A model generated the notes under the pieces. The model was not told the origin of the DNA. It searched no databases and saw only the letters and a program-made list of their open reading frames with translations. From assembly GCA_963719645.1 (NCBI GenBank), contig CAVRCT010000007.1:124001-188000 (forward strand): a stretch of 64,000 bases of DNA, in the 5' to 3' direction. This DNA is from CAVRCT01 sp963719645. Its GTDB lineage: Bacteria > Pseudomonadota > Gammaproteobacteria > DSM-16500. The position numbers and the translations under genes were made by a program. This document shows positions 18,610 through 28,011 of the stretch, piece by piece (within the stretch, counting starts at the first letter, position 1; each line of letters opens with the position of its first letter).

Positions 18610-20463
18610 ATGGCGATTAATCGTTATCCATGGTGGAAAAATGTGCTCATTTTGGGCGTTATTCTGATTGCATTTATTTATGCGTTACCGAATTTGTATG
18701 TGGAAGATCCTTCCGTGCAAATTTCGCCAGGCAGTCCAACGTTATCAATGGATCAGTCTACCCTGGATACGATTAATCAAACCTTGCAGCAAATTCATGT
18801 CAGCTATAAATCCATCCAGCAAAGCGGTAATAAATTATTAATTCGTTTTGCCTCAACCGATGTGCAGCTCAAAGCAAAAGAAGCGATTCAACAAGCGTTA
18901 GGTGAAAATTATTTGGTTGCCTTGAATTTGGCACCGGCGACGCCGCAATGGCTGCGTGCAATTGGTGCGGATCCGATGAAGTTGGGTTTGGATTTGCGCG
19001 GTGGGGTGCACTTCTTATTGCAAGTCGATGTAGACTCTGTGTTAAAACAACGGATTGAAGGTGACTTAAACAATATCGGTCAAGAATTACGAAATCAACG
19101 TATCCGTTACACAGGCATGACGCGTCAAGGCAGTAATGGTGTCAGTGTGCAATTTCGTGCACAAGATGCATTGGATGAAGGCGCCAGTTATTTGAGCCAA
19201 CATTTCCCTGAATTTACTTGGTCAAAAAATACGACAAATGGTGCATTCACGGTTCAAGGTGTCTTATCACCGGCTGCACTGCAACAAATTAGCCAAGATA
19301 CACTTGAGCAAACCATGAATACGTTGCGTCACCGCGTCAATGAACTCGGTGTTTCTGAAGCGATTGTGCAACAACAAGGCGCAACACGTGTTGTGGTTGA
19401 TTTGCCAGGAATTCAAGATACGACACAAGCCAAAAATATTTTGGGCAAAACGGCAACGCTTGAATTTCATATGATTGACACAGAACATGATGTTCGCGGT
19501 GTCGTGCCTGCCGAAGATAAATTATATGATTACAATGGTCAGCCGGTGTTGTTAGCGAATCAAATTATTTTACACGGTTCTGCGATTACCAGTGCAACGG
19601 CCAGTATGGGTGAAGATGGTCGTGCGTCGGTGGAAGTGCGCTTGGGTGGCGGCGGTGAAGGTTTATTTACGAAAACAACCGCAGAGAATATTGGCAAACC
19701 GATGGCGGTGTTGTTTGTTGAAGTGAAGTCCGAAACAAAAGATGTGAATGGCCAAACAGTGATTAGTTATCAAACCAATCGAAAAGTCATCAGTGTTGCT
19801 ACCATTCAAAATGCGTTAGGCAATAATTTCCAAATTACCGGGTTATCGAGTCAAGATGAATCGCGCACATTAGCTTTATTACTGCGTGCGGGTGCGCTGC
19901 CTGCGACAGTGACTTACCTTGAAGAGCGACAAGTGGGCCCGAGTTTAGGCAAACAAAATATTCACATGGGGATCATGTCGGTTGGAGTGGGTTTTATGTT
20001 AGTCGTCTTATTCATGGCGTTCTATTATCGCGCCATGGGATTGATTGCTGATTTAGCGCTGACGATGAATTTAGTGTTAATTGTTGCGGTGCTCTCATTG
20101 TTAGGAGCAACACTCACATTACCCGGTATTGCAGGCGTGGTCTTAACCATGGGGATGGCCGTCGATGCAAATGTCTTAATTTTCGAACGTATTCGGGAAG
20201 AAATTCGCAATGGTGTCAGCATCCAGGCAAGTATTCATGCGGGATATGAAAGAGCGTTCACCACGATTGTGGATGCGAATATTACCACGTTAATTGTTGC
20301 CATTGTGTTATTCAGTTTAGGTTCGGGTACCGTGAAAAATTTTGCGGTCACCCTCACGATTGGTTTGGTGACTTCAATGCTCACGGCAATCACTGGTACG
20401 CGTGCCATTGTGAATTTAGTGTATGGCGCGCGCCATTTAAAACGCATCTCAATTGGAATTTAA
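18610..20463 (+). CDS. secD: Protein translocase subunit SecD
   Basis: Proton-driven helper of Sec-dependent protein export. The 617-residue protein has an N-terminal membrane anchor (about 12-30) and the motif PMKLGLDLRGGVHFLLQVD at the start of the periplasmic region. A large P1 domain follows. Five C-terminal membrane segments start near residue 450, including GMAVDANVLIFERIREE, the conserved proton-path motif. GGAAGGG precedes the ATG. secF follows 3 bp after the stop. Confidence 0.98.
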   Translation: MAINRYPWWKNVLILGVILIAFIYALPNLYVEDPSVQISPGSPTLSMDQSTLDTINQTLQQIHVSYKSIQQSGNKLLIRFASTDVQLKAKEAIQQALGENYLVALNLAPATPQWLRAIGADPMKLGLDLRGGVHFLLQVDVDSVLKQRIEGDLNNIGQELRNQRIRYTGMTRQGSNGVSVQFRAQDALDEGASYLSQHFPEFTWSKNTTNGAFTVQGVLSPAALQQISQDTLEQTMNTLRHRVNELGVSEAIVQQQGATRVVVDLPGIQDTTQAKNILGKTATLEFHMIDTEHDVRGVVPAEDKLYDYNGQPVLLANQIILHGSAITSATASMGEDGRASVEVRLGGGGEGLFTKTTAENIGKPMAVLFVEVKSETKDVNGQTVISYQTNRKVISVATIQNALGNNFQITGLSSQDESRTLALLLRAGALPATVTYLEERQVGPSLGKQNIHMGIMSVGVGFMLVVLFMAFYYRAMGLIADLALTMNLVLIVAVLSLLGATLTLPGIAGVVLTMGMAVDANVLIFERIREEIRNGVSIQASIHAGYERAFTTIVDANITTLIVAIVLFSLGSGTVKNFAVTLTIGLVTSMLTAITGTRAIVNLVYGARHLKRISIGI

Positions 20464-20466
20464 TCC

Positions 20467-21393
20467 ATGGAATTTTTTAAACACAATACCAAAATTGATT
20501 TTATGGCGCAGCGTAAGTGGGCTGCGATTTTGTCCATCGTGTTATTTTCATTGTCGCTTATTTCATTGGCGGCCAATGGCTTAAATTGGGGTTTGGATTT
20601 TACCGGCGGTGCGCAACTACAATTAGCGTTTGACCATGAAGCGGATTTGAATAAAATTCGGGATGATTTGCAAAATGCAGGGTTTAAAGAAGCTGTTGTG
20701 ATTAGCTATGGCACCTCAAAAGATGTGTTAGTGAAGTTAGCAGTATCAAAAGGCGATCAACAAGCGAGTCAAGAAGCCGTTGTCAGCCAAGTCATGAAAG
20801 TGTTGCCGGATGCTAAAATCCAACAGATTGATTATATCGGTTCGGAGGTCGGGCAAGAATTAGCGACCAAAGGTGCGCTAGCCATTGTGGTGGCGTTACT
20901 GGGGACGATGATTTACATTGCGATGCGTTTTGATTATCGGTTTGCAGTGGGCTCGACGGTTGCTCTCATTCATGATCCTATTATTATTCTCGGAATTTTT
21001 TCGTTTTTTCATTTGGAATTTAACTTAATTGTGTTGGCGGCGGTGCTCACGGTGATCGGTTACTCATTGAATGACACCATTGTTATTTTTGATCGGGTGC
21101 GAGAAAATTTTCGCAAGTTGCGCAAAGCATCGCCTGTTGAAGTGGTTAATCAAGCAACCAATCAAACGTTATCACGTACTATCATGACCTCGGCATTAAC
21201 ATTAACGGTTGTGTTGGCATTATTTTTGATGGGCGGCAGTATGCTGCATAATTTTGCTCTGGCATTGATGATAGGGATTATCGTCGGAACGTATTCTTCG
21301 ATTTATGTGGCGGGTTCTTTATCGTTAGCATTGGGTTTGACGCGGCAAAATTTATTACCGCCGACCAAAGAAGCGCTTGATGAACGCCCTTAA
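20467..21393 (+). CDS. secF: Protein translocase subunit SecF
   Basis: Partner of SecD in the inner membrane (308 residues). It shows the SecF signatures GLNWGLDFTGGAQLQL near residue 38 and LTVIGYSLNDTIVIFDRVREN in the C-terminal membrane region, with six hydrophobic segments. It is the last gene of yajC-secDF. A family D palindrome followed by a T run lies just downstream and could act as its terminator. Confidence 0.98.
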   Translation: MEFFKHNTKIDFMAQRKWAAILSIVLFSLSLISLAANGLNWGLDFTGGAQLQLAFDHEADLNKIRDDLQNAGFKEAVVISYGTSKDVLVKLAVSKGDQQASQEAVVSQVMKVLPDAKIQQIDYIGSEVGQELATKGALAIVVALLGTMIYIAMRFDYRFAVGSTVALIHDPIIILGIFSFFHLEFNLIVLAAVLTVIGYSLNDTIVIFDRVRENFRKLRKASPVEVVNQATNQTLSRTIMTSALTLTVVLALFLMGGSMLHNFALALMIGIIVGTYSSIYVAGSLSLALGLTRQNLLPPTKEALDERP

Positions 21394-21408
21394 CTGAGCC
21401 GCGCGTAA

Positions 21409-21495
21409 CTGAGCCGCGACCGTCAGGGAGCGTCACGGAATCAGCGATTGAAACTAACGCTGATTCGATGACGCTCCCTGACGGTCGCGGCTCAG
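21409..21495. repeat. Palindromic repeat family D, copy D1
   Basis: An 87-bp hairpin. The arms are CTGAGCCGCGACCGTCAGGG and its complement, extended by AGCGTCA / TGACGCT and an inner AATCAGCG / CGCTGATT. It is followed directly by TTTTTTT, so it may also end secF transcription. The same arms occur at 29957-30050, 57166-57251, 63343-63436 and 63470-63562. Confidence 0.88.
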
Positions 21496-21523
21496 TTTTT
21501 TTCTCAATAGACTAGGTTTTAAT

Positions 21524-23014
21524 ATGCTGACAGTGACTGAATATAAATCGTTTGATGGCATTGGCTTAGCTGATTTAATTAAGCAGGGTGACATTTCTGC
21601 GCGCGAATTATTGGACGTGTCAATTTCATGTATTGAAAAGAGTAATCCGGATCTCAATGCGGTTATCCATAAATTGTATGACCAAGCTTACCGTAGCACT
21701 GAGCTTGCTATTCCTACCGGTACTTTTCAAGGCGTGCCTTTTTTATTAAAAGATTTAATTTCGGATTGCGCGGATACGCCATTAACATTCGGCAGCCAAT
21801 TTGCAAAAAATTGGGTTTCTGCATTTGATTGTGAATTAGTGCGACGGATGAAAAATGCAGGCTTAGTCATCGTAGGTAAGACGAATACGCCAGAATTTGG
21901 TTTGAGTCCAGTGACTGAACCCTCCCTCTATGGTGCCACCCGAAATCCTTGGAACACATCGTATACGCCGGGTGGTTCGAGCGGTGGTTCAGCGTCGGCC
22001 GTTGCGGCAGGTATGGTGCCGATGGCGCATGGTGGTGATGGAGCGGGATCGTTGCGAATTCCTGCGGCATTCTGTGGATTATTTGGTTTAAAACCGTCAA
22101 GAGGTCGAACACCGACGGGTCCTGCGGTGATGCGTATTTGGCAAGGCATGGTGGTCGAGCATGCTATCACGCGCAGTGTACGAGACAGTGCTGCGATGTT
22201 AGATGCGCTGTGCGGACCTGAGTTGGGTTCGCCGATTGCATTGCCTAAGCCCCAACAGAGTTTTTTGTCTTCGCTGGATGAACCGATTGCATCACTGCGT
22301 ATTGCTGTCAGCGATGAACCCTTTTTTCAGAGCACGGTACATCCTGACTATAAGTATGCGATTAAAAAAGCGGCGCAATTGTGTGAAAGTCTCGGTCACA
22401 AAGTAGAAATCGCCGCCCCAAAATTAAATTATTCAGATGTTTTGCTGGCGTTTATGATTGTGATTGCAGCCGATACAGCGGCCAATATCAAAATGCTCGC
22501 CAAAGCGATGCAGCAAAAAGCCGATTATTCGTTGTTGGAAACAGCGACCGCCGTGTTATGTGAAGTCGGCGAACATTTTAATGCCAAAGATTTCGTTTGG
22601 GCGAGCCATGTATTAGATATGGCGAGTCGCTCTTTCGCTGAATTTTTTCTGAATTACGATGTGTTGTTAACCCCGACAATGCCGGTGCCGCCCTTAAAAA
22701 TCGGTGAATTTAAACCTGCGAAGTGGGAAAAGAATTTATTAGAATTCTTGCGGCATGTGCCATATGGTCCCCTGTTACGTAGGTTAACCAAAGAAGTGGC
22801 GCGAAAAAATTTCGCGTTTACGCCCTTTACGCCGTTATTCAATATTACCGGTCAGCCTGCGATGTCCGTGCCTATGTATTTAGATCAACAAGGCTTGCCC
22901 ATCGGGATCCATTTCGCGGCACGATTTATGGATGAAAAAACGTTATTTCAATTAGCCAAGCAGTTGGAATCGGCGCAGCCTTGGAATCAGCCTTTGGTCT
23001 CTTATTCCGCATAA
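21524..23014 (+). CDS. Amidase (amidase-signature family)
   Basis: A stand-alone 496-residue hydrolase of the amidase-signature family, related to GatA. The Ser-cisSer-Lys triad is visible: K76 (PFLLKDL), S152 in the GGSSGGSAS loop, and S176 in GDGAGSLRIPAAFCG. The Gly/Ser-rich signature spans about 150-181. No gatB or gatC is nearby, so it is more likely a catabolic amidase than the tRNA-Gln amidotransferase subunit. The substrate cannot be told from sequence. Confidence 0.88.
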   Translation: MLTVTEYKSFDGIGLADLIKQGDISARELLDVSISCIEKSNPDLNAVIHKLYDQAYRSTELAIPTGTFQGVPFLLKDLISDCADTPLTFGSQFAKNWVSAFDCELVRRMKNAGLVIVGKTNTPEFGLSPVTEPSLYGATRNPWNTSYTPGGSSGGSASAVAAGMVPMAHGGDGAGSLRIPAAFCGLFGLKPSRGRTPTGPAVMRIWQGMVVEHAITRSVRDSAAMLDALCGPELGSPIALPKPQQSFLSSLDEPIASLRIAVSDEPFFQSTVHPDYKYAIKKAAQLCESLGHKVEIAAPKLNYSDVLLAFMIVIAADTAANIKMLAKAMQQKADYSLLETATAVLCEVGEHFNAKDFVWASHVLDMASRSFAEFFLNYDVLLTPTMPVPPLKIGEFKPAKWEKNLLEFLRHVPYGPLLRRLTKEVARKNFAFTPFTPLFNITGQPAMSVPMYLDQQGLPIGIHFAARFMDEKTLFQLAKQLESAQPWNQPLVSYSA

Positions 23015-23046
23015 AATGCAACATGTAGTTTACATATTTAAGAATA

Positions 23047-23070
23047 AAGTGTAATATACATGTTACATTT
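23047..23070. promoter_or_regulatory. Inverted repeats upstream of the ATPase gene
   Basis: An imperfect palindrome has arms AAGTGTAA and TTACATTT around an 8-base centre. A second small palindrome, ATGTA-GTT-TACAT, lies at 23023-23035. Both share the ATGTAA/TTACAT word and sit just before the ATPase start, so they may bind a regulator. The symmetry is seen; the function is inferred. Confidence 0.35.
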
Positions 23071-23102
23071 TTAGACGATACTTGTCACCTAGAGATAACA
23101 AT

Positions 23103-24305
23103 ATGCTGGAAGAGTTAATCGCGATACATGAAGAAGTGATTGCCAATACGCCAACGGGTCATACTCGATATCTTTATGATCGAATCGATTGGGAGGCAAA
23201 AGCAATATGCTTAGTTGGCGGAAGAGGTGTTGGCAAAACAACGCTGATGTGCCAATTTTTTATTAATCGTTATCAATCAGTGACAGAAGCTTTATACCTT
23301 TCCGCAGATAATATATCGGTGCTTAGTAAAGGGTTATTTGCCATCGCCCAGGAATATTTTAAATATGGTGGCCAGGCACTTTTTATTGATGAAATTCATA
23401 AATATCCAAATTGGGCGCAAGAAATTAAAAATATTTTAGATACATTTCGTAATCGGCAAATCGTGTTCTCTGCAAGTTCATCTCTTGATTTGCAAAAAAG
23501 TAAATTTGACTTATCTCGCCGTGTGGTTTACCACGAGCTGAGAGGTTTATCTTTTCGCGAATACCTTAATTTTATCCATGAGACAAGCTTTCATCCTATT
23601 ACATTTGATGATGTTATCAACAAACATTCTCAGCTCACCGAAGAGTTTCGTGGTTTAATTATTCTAAAATATTTTAAAGAATATCTTGCTCATGGGTATT
23701 TCCCTTTTTTCTTGGAGGGAAAAAAAGATTATTTGTCTAAAGTTGCAAACATTATTGAGAAAGTTATTTTTGAAGATATTGCTGTCGTTTATAATCTTAA
23801 ACAGACAACACTTCCTCTTCTGAAAAAATTACTTTGGCTAGTTGCAACGTCAAAAAGTTTCACTCCAAATATTCAAAAAATCAGCAAAAATTTGGGTGTA
23901 TCCAGAGAAATAATCTATAATTGCTTGGATTACTTGAACCGTTCAGGATTGCTTTGTAATGTCTATCATGATGCAGCCGGAATGAAGCTTGCCCGCAAAC
24001 CCGAAAAGATTTTTCTTGAAAATAGCAATTTACTTTATGCAATCAGCGGCAGTTTGCAAATGGAAAGTGACATCGGCAATGTCCGTGAAACATTTTTTGT
24101 TAATCAAGTTTCACTACAGCATCGCTTAAACTCGCATGATCATGGTGACTTTATTATTAATAGTGATTGCGTGATTGAAGTGGGCGGAAAATCAAAAACA
24201 ACTAGACAAATCAAACAAACGAATAATTCATATTTAGCCGTTGATGAAATAGAATATGGATTCGGCAATAAAATTCCTCTTTATCTTTTTGGATTTTTAT
24301 ATTGA
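23103..24305 (+). CDS. AAA-family ATPase with DUF4143-type C-terminus
   Basis: A 400-residue protein of the AAA_14/DUF4143 type found across bacteria and archaea, with no settled function. It has a Walker A motif GGRGVGKTT (about 39-47) and Walker B ALFIDEIHK (about 92-100). SSLDLQKSK and LRGLSFREYLNF follow. The C-terminal DUF4143 region ends in VIEVGGKSK and IPLYLFGFLY. An upstream TTG at 23082 is possible, but ATG 23103 better fits the family. The gene is AT-richer than its neighbours and has no operon partner, suggesting acquisition. Confidence 0.85.
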   Translation: MLEELIAIHEEVIANTPTGHTRYLYDRIDWEAKAICLVGGRGVGKTTLMCQFFINRYQSVTEALYLSADNISVLSKGLFAIAQEYFKYGGQALFIDEIHKYPNWAQEIKNILDTFRNRQIVFSASSSLDLQKSKFDLSRRVVYHELRGLSFREYLNFIHETSFHPITFDDVINKHSQLTEEFRGLIILKYFKEYLAHGYFPFFLEGKKDYLSKVANIIEKVIFEDIAVVYNLKQTTLPLLKKLLWLVATSKSFTPNIQKISKNLGVSREIIYNCLDYLNRSGLLCNVYHDAAGMKLARKPEKIFLENSNLLYAISGSLQMESDIGNVRETFFVNQVSLQHRLNSHDHGDFIINSDCVIEVGGKSKTTRQIKQTNNSYLAVDEIEYGFGNKIPLYLFGFLY

Positions 24306-24328
24306 CGACAGGTTCTAACGCTATGAAA

Positions 24329-25126
24329 TCAAATGTTAACCAAATGCGGTCTGACTTGTTGCAATAATAATTTTAAAATTTTGGGATTGGCGGCGACAAT
24401 GTTGCCATTGTCGAGATAATTTTCTGTGCCGGCAAAATCACAAACTAATCCGCCTGCTTCACGGATCATTAAACTGCCTGCGGCGACATCCCAAGGTTTT
24501 AAGCCCATTTCCCAGAAGCCATCTAATCTGCCCGCTGCCACATACGCTAAGTCCAGGGTGGCTGCACCTGCGCGTCGGACATCTCCGCATAAGGGAATGA
24601 TCGAATTCAAACTTTTGGTATAAGCCTCGATATGGGCTGGGGAGTGGCGGAAGGGAAAGCCAGTGCCTAATAAGCATTCATCTAAATTCTTGTGGGTGCT
24701 GACGCGCATCCTTCGATCATTGACCTGGGCGCCTTTGCCTCGGCTAGCGATAAATAATTCTTGGCGGATAGGGTCGTAAATCACACCATGTTCAATTTTG
24801 CCTCTGTAGCTGACAGCGATTGAGACAGCAAATTGGGGTAACCCATGGATAAAATTACGGGTACCATCCAGGGGGTCGATAATCCAAACATAGTCATCAT
24901 CACTCAGCGATTCACCGCTTTCTTCCGCTATGATCCCATGATTGGGGTAGGCTTTGCGAATGGTGGCGATGATCTCTTTCTCGGCGGCTTGATCAATTTC
25001 AGTCACATAATCATTGGGTTGTTTCTCGCTGACTTTGATTTTATCGAGGCGATCAAGCGCTCGGACAATAATCGTACCCGCTGACCGTGCCGCTGTTGTA
25101 GCGATGTTGATGAATGGATTTCTCAT
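24329..25126 (-). CDS. suhB: Inositol-1-monophosphatase family protein SuhB
   Basis: Mg2+-dependent phosphatase; in enterobacteria SuhB also takes part in rRNA transcription antitermination. The 265-residue protein shows the metal site IAEESGE (about 66-72), WIIDPLDGTRNFIHGLP (81-97) and the second signature WDVAAGSLMIREAGG near the C-terminus. In many gammaproteobacteria suhB lies divergently beside trmJ. Here a 508-residue gene separates them. Confidence 0.95.
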   Translation of the reverse strand: MRNPFINIATTAARSAGTIIVRALDRLDKIKVSEKQPNDYVTEIDQAAEKEIIATIRKAYPNHGIIAEESGESLSDDDYVWIIDPLDGTRNFIHGLPQFAVSIAVSYRGKIEHGVIYDPIRQELFIASRGKGAQVNDRRMRVSTHKNLDECLLGTGFPFRHSPAHIEAYTKSLNSIIPLCGDVRRAGAATLDLAYVAAGRLDGFWEMGLKPWDVAAGSLMIREAGGLVCDFAGTENYLDNGNIVAANPKILKLLLQQVRPHLVNI

Positions 25127-25181
25127 AAATTTTTTAAGAACAATAAAATGGGTGGCTAGAATAGCAAAAAAGGGGCTAAGA

Positions 25182-26708
25182 CTAAAGTGATATTTTGAGT
25201 AAAGCGGGTGCGGTTTTTTCGTCAGAGGGAGAAGGGGGTAAAGGAGGCAGGTTCATATTCTTCTTAAAGTGGGTCATTGTGGTGTTAATAGAGGTGTCAT
25301 CAAAATGATGTAACATCCAGAGAGGAATGGAATGATTTGATTCATTTGAATAGGCGGGATGATGTACGAGTAAATGTTTTTGTTTTTCTTGCAAGCAAGC
25401 AAGCTTAATGTCATCGCTCGTATTTTCTTTGCTATCAATCAACCTGCTTTCTTCAGAATGGGTTGATTGGTTCGCCAATAATCCTCGCGGATTTTTTTGC
25501 AAGCGCTGCAACATCCGTTGGGTCGTGGAGTGCTCTATTCCATCTGCGAAGGTTGTGCCATCCGGTAAAACACAATCGGCATCATTTTTATGGTGACGAA
25601 CATTAAAAAATTTCTCCAGCGTAGGTGTATAGTGACCTAAGCAAATCCATTCGAGAAAACGCTGTAGTAATGATTTTTTAGGAACACTGTTTCGATCTTC
25701 AGTATGGCTTAAATTAAAATAATGAACTTGCTGAGGCGCCAATTCAGAATGCGTTTTCATCGAATCAAAATTAAGATCGCCGCCACCATATAATGCAAGT
25801 TTTGCAAAAGGTATTGCGGGGGTGAACGGCAGCTGTCCCCAGCGATTGAGCTGAGCAGCAAAGACATTATCGATAGAAGTGAGGGTGCGATCGAGATGAA
25901 CGGTGAGCTCAATGTCAAATTTTTTAAAGTAATGTGCCACTTCGAGTACCACTGCGCCACCAAATGAATGTCCGTATAATTGAATGTGTTGACTGACTTC
26001 TTCGTTTTTCCACTGATGTGTCTGGATCAGATGAAGCACTAACGCAATGCCTTTTTTGACAAAATCGTCTTTTGAAAGGCAGGGGTTTTTATCTTGTTTT
26101 TCTGTGCCAGGATAATTAAAGACGACTGCGCGGACACCTGATTCGGAATACAATTTTGTATCCGCCAAAGTAAATGGATCTTGATAAGGAATGCCATATC
26201 CCATAAAACGCAGCAAATAAACATTGCTCTGAGTGGGTGTTGTCGCAACGAGAATGGGAAGCGTCCCGCGGTCGGTCAAGACTTGCTGGGGTTGAAATCC
26301 TTCGAATGTCTCTGAGTTTTGTGCAATGGATTGTTTTATTTTTTCGATTTTGCTGACAGTTATTTTTTGGATCAGGCTTCGCACCCAGGAAGGGACAAAT
26401 ACGCTCATGAGTGAAATGATGGCTAATGCCGTGCAGCTTAATGTGCCTACTACAATGGTTAATAAGGCTTTATGAGGGCGCAAGGTAAGTAATTGAAAAA
26501 CAGTTTTCAAGGCCACGAAAAGGAATAAGAAGCATGTATAACAGAGTGCCGCTAGCCAAGCGAGTCTGAATAAAAAATGCTGTTTAAAAAATTGAAAGCC
26601 GGGACTCGGTGGGGCTGGAAGTAATTTGTGAAGAGGTGTGTCTTTTAGTAAAGGAAGCACAGGAGTCGCTTCTTGAGCAGTTATTTTTACCGTATTCGTC
26701 CCTGTCAT
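25182..26708 (-). CDS. Membrane-anchored alpha/beta-hydrolase-like protein (possible effector)
   Basis: A 508-residue protein I cannot name. It has two strong membrane segments (about 46-75 and 81-107) in a basic context. An alpha/beta-hydrolase-like region follows, with RAVVFNYPGT (about 193-202) and the nucleophile elbow YGHSFGGAV (Ser about 248). The C-terminal 150 residues are hydrophilic and Pro/Ser-rich, ending PPLPPSPSDEK. The layout recalls hydrolase-like proteins of chlamydiae and Legionella, some of them secreted, but that likeness is from memory only. Two TATAAT words (complement of 26724-26729 and 26744-26749) lie upstream. The gene interrupts the suhB/trmJ neighbourhood. Confidence 0.7.
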   Translation of the reverse strand: MTGTNTVKITAQEATPVLPLLKDTPLHKLLPAPPSPGFQFFKQHFLFRLAWLAALCYTCFLFLFVALKTVFQLLTLRPHKALLTIVVGTLSCTALAIISLMSVFVPSWVRSLIQKITVSKIEKIKQSIAQNSETFEGFQPQQVLTDRGTLPILVATTPTQSNVYLLRFMGYGIPYQDPFTLADTKLYSESGVRAVVFNYPGTEKQDKNPCLSKDDFVKKGIALVLHLIQTHQWKNEEVSQHIQLYGHSFGGAVVLEVAHYFKKFDIELTVHLDRTLTSIDNVFAAQLNRWGQLPFTPAIPFAKLALYGGGDLNFDSMKTHSELAPQQVHYFNLSHTEDRNSVPKKSLLQRFLEWICLGHYTPTLEKFFNVRHHKNDADCVLPDGTTFADGIEHSTTQRMLQRLQKNPRGLLANQSTHSEESRLIDSKENTSDDIKLACLQEKQKHLLVHHPAYSNESNHSIPLWMLHHFDDTSINTTMTHFKKNMNLPPLPPSPSDEKTAPALLKISL

Positions 26709-26764
26709 ATTGTTTGCTGATCGATTATATTTACGAAAGACAAATTATAACAAATGAGTGGCTT

Positions 26765-27484
26765 ATGTTGAATCGAATTCGAATTATCTTAGTGAATACA
26801 TCGCATCCTGGCAACATTGGTTCTGTTGCGCGGGCGATGAAGACAATGGGTTTAACGGATTTATGGTTGGTGGATCCGATACACTTTCCTCATGCGAAAG
26901 CGGTAGAGATGGCTGCCAATGCGGGGGATATTTTAGCGCAAGCGCGCGTTGTTCCTCAGTTAGAGGATGCTTTAAAAGATTGTCAATTGATTGTGGGCAC
27001 CAGTGCGCGAGAGCGAACGATTCCCTGGCCGATGTTATCGCCTCGTCAATTTGCTGAAAAAGCGCAGCATGAAGCGCAGGTGAGTCAAGTGGCTGTTGTT
27101 TTTGGGCGAGAACAATCTGGACTAACCAATGATGAATTGCATAAGTGTCATTTTCATTTACATATTCCGAGTAACCCAGCTTACAGTTCATTGAATATTG
27201 CAGCGGCTGTGCAAGTTGTTGCATATGAGTTGCGCGTGGCGAGTTTAGGTGAAGAAAAATTGCCGATCTGGGATTATCCTTTTGCGAATGCGGAAGATGT
27301 TGAAAGTTTTTATCAGCATTTGCAGCAAGTGTTGATTGACATTCAATTTTTAAATCCAGATGTGCCGCGTCAATTAATGACGCGATTGCGCAGATTATTT
27401 AATCGTGCGCGGTTGGATGTGATGGAAATTAATATTTTGCGTGGGATGTTGGGGGCGGTGGAGAAAAGAGTGCGTGGGGGTTGA
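26765..27484 (+). CDS. trmJ: tRNA (cytidine/uridine-32-2'-O)-methyltransferase TrmJ
   Basis: SPOUT-class methyltransferase that modifies position 32 of tRNAs. With ATG 26765 it has 239 residues, close to the family length. The preceding GAGTGG gives a ribosome site, and the longer upstream frame lacks family sequence. Motifs are ILVNTSHPGNIGSVARAMKTMG at the N-terminus, VVFGREQSGLTNDEL, and IPSNPAYSSLNIAAAVQ of the knot. The C-terminal helical extension is present. Confidence 0.95.
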   Translation: MLNRIRIILVNTSHPGNIGSVARAMKTMGLTDLWLVDPIHFPHAKAVEMAANAGDILAQARVVPQLEDALKDCQLIVGTSARERTIPWPMLSPRQFAEKAQHEAQVSQVAVVFGREQSGLTNDELHKCHFHLHIPSNPAYSSLNIAAAVQVVAYELRVASLGEEKLPIWDYPFANAEDVESFYQHLQQVLIDIQFLNPDVPRQLMTRLRRLFNRARLDVMEINILRGMLGAVEKRVRGG

Positions 27485-27499
27485 AGAAAAAAATTTAAT

Positions 27500-27939
27500 T
27501 TTTTTATACAAATCCCCCTTGTTCCCAATGGCACTAGCTTAAGAACTGTCGTCCCGGAATTTAGTAGGTTCCCAATGGCACTAGCTTAAGAACTGTCGTC
27601 CCGGAATTTAGTAGCTCTTAACGAGCGCCTTTTGCTCGTTTAGAGCTACTTAATGTCCGGGATCCATCTTCAATTTATCGCCCTCTTGCTTTTAACTTAT
27701 ATGCTTTAAGCAAAATGGATCCCGGACATTAACTGGCGCTAAATTCGCAAAAAGCGCTCATTAAGCGCCAGTAAATTCCGGGACGACAGTTCTTAAGCTA
27801 GTGCCATTGCCCCTTGTTCCCCCTTTTTCAGAGGGGGAGACTTTCTTAAACAGCTCTGAATCTCAACAGCAAGAATAGCGATGCTTAAGAAAGTTTCCCC
27901 CTTTGAAAAAGGGGGAGCAAGGGGGATTTGTATAAAAAG
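27500..27939. repeat. Palindromic repeat family C, copy C1, carrying an inserted A element
   Basis: The ends read TTTTTTATACAAATCCCCC and GGGGGATTTGTATAAAAAG. The usual C arm TTGTTCCCCCTTTTTC is split by copy A2. To the right of A2 the arm resumes with CCCCTTGTTCCCCC, then a hairpin GGGGGAGACTTTCTTAA / TTAAGAAAGTTTCCCCC around about 40 bases. The remaining bases up to 28011 hold no feature I recognise. Confidence 0.82.
27527..27808. repeat. Palindromic repeat family A, copy A2 (nested in C1)
   Basis: Same family as A1 but in opposite orientation: the AGTAGCTC hairpin comes first and the TGGCGC hairpin last. The left end, AATGGCACTAGCTTAAG to TTTAGTAG, is present twice in tandem, starting at 27527 and 27574. 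The right end is CTTAAGCTAGTGCCATT. CCCCTTGTTCCC occurs on both sides, consistent with a duplicated target of about 12 bp in the host C repeat. Confidence 0.82.
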
Positions 27940-28011
27940 AAGAAGTTCTTATTCGATGTTTACCCCTCCTTTTTCGGTAGTTGGAGCGCCCAGGAAGGCA
28001 AGCTCTTTCGC

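Noticed and set aside
21524..23014. Glutamyl-tRNA(Gln) amidotransferase subunit A (gatA)
   Set aside because: The amidase signature is shared, but gatB and gatC are not adjacent and the sequence after the core does not look like GatA.
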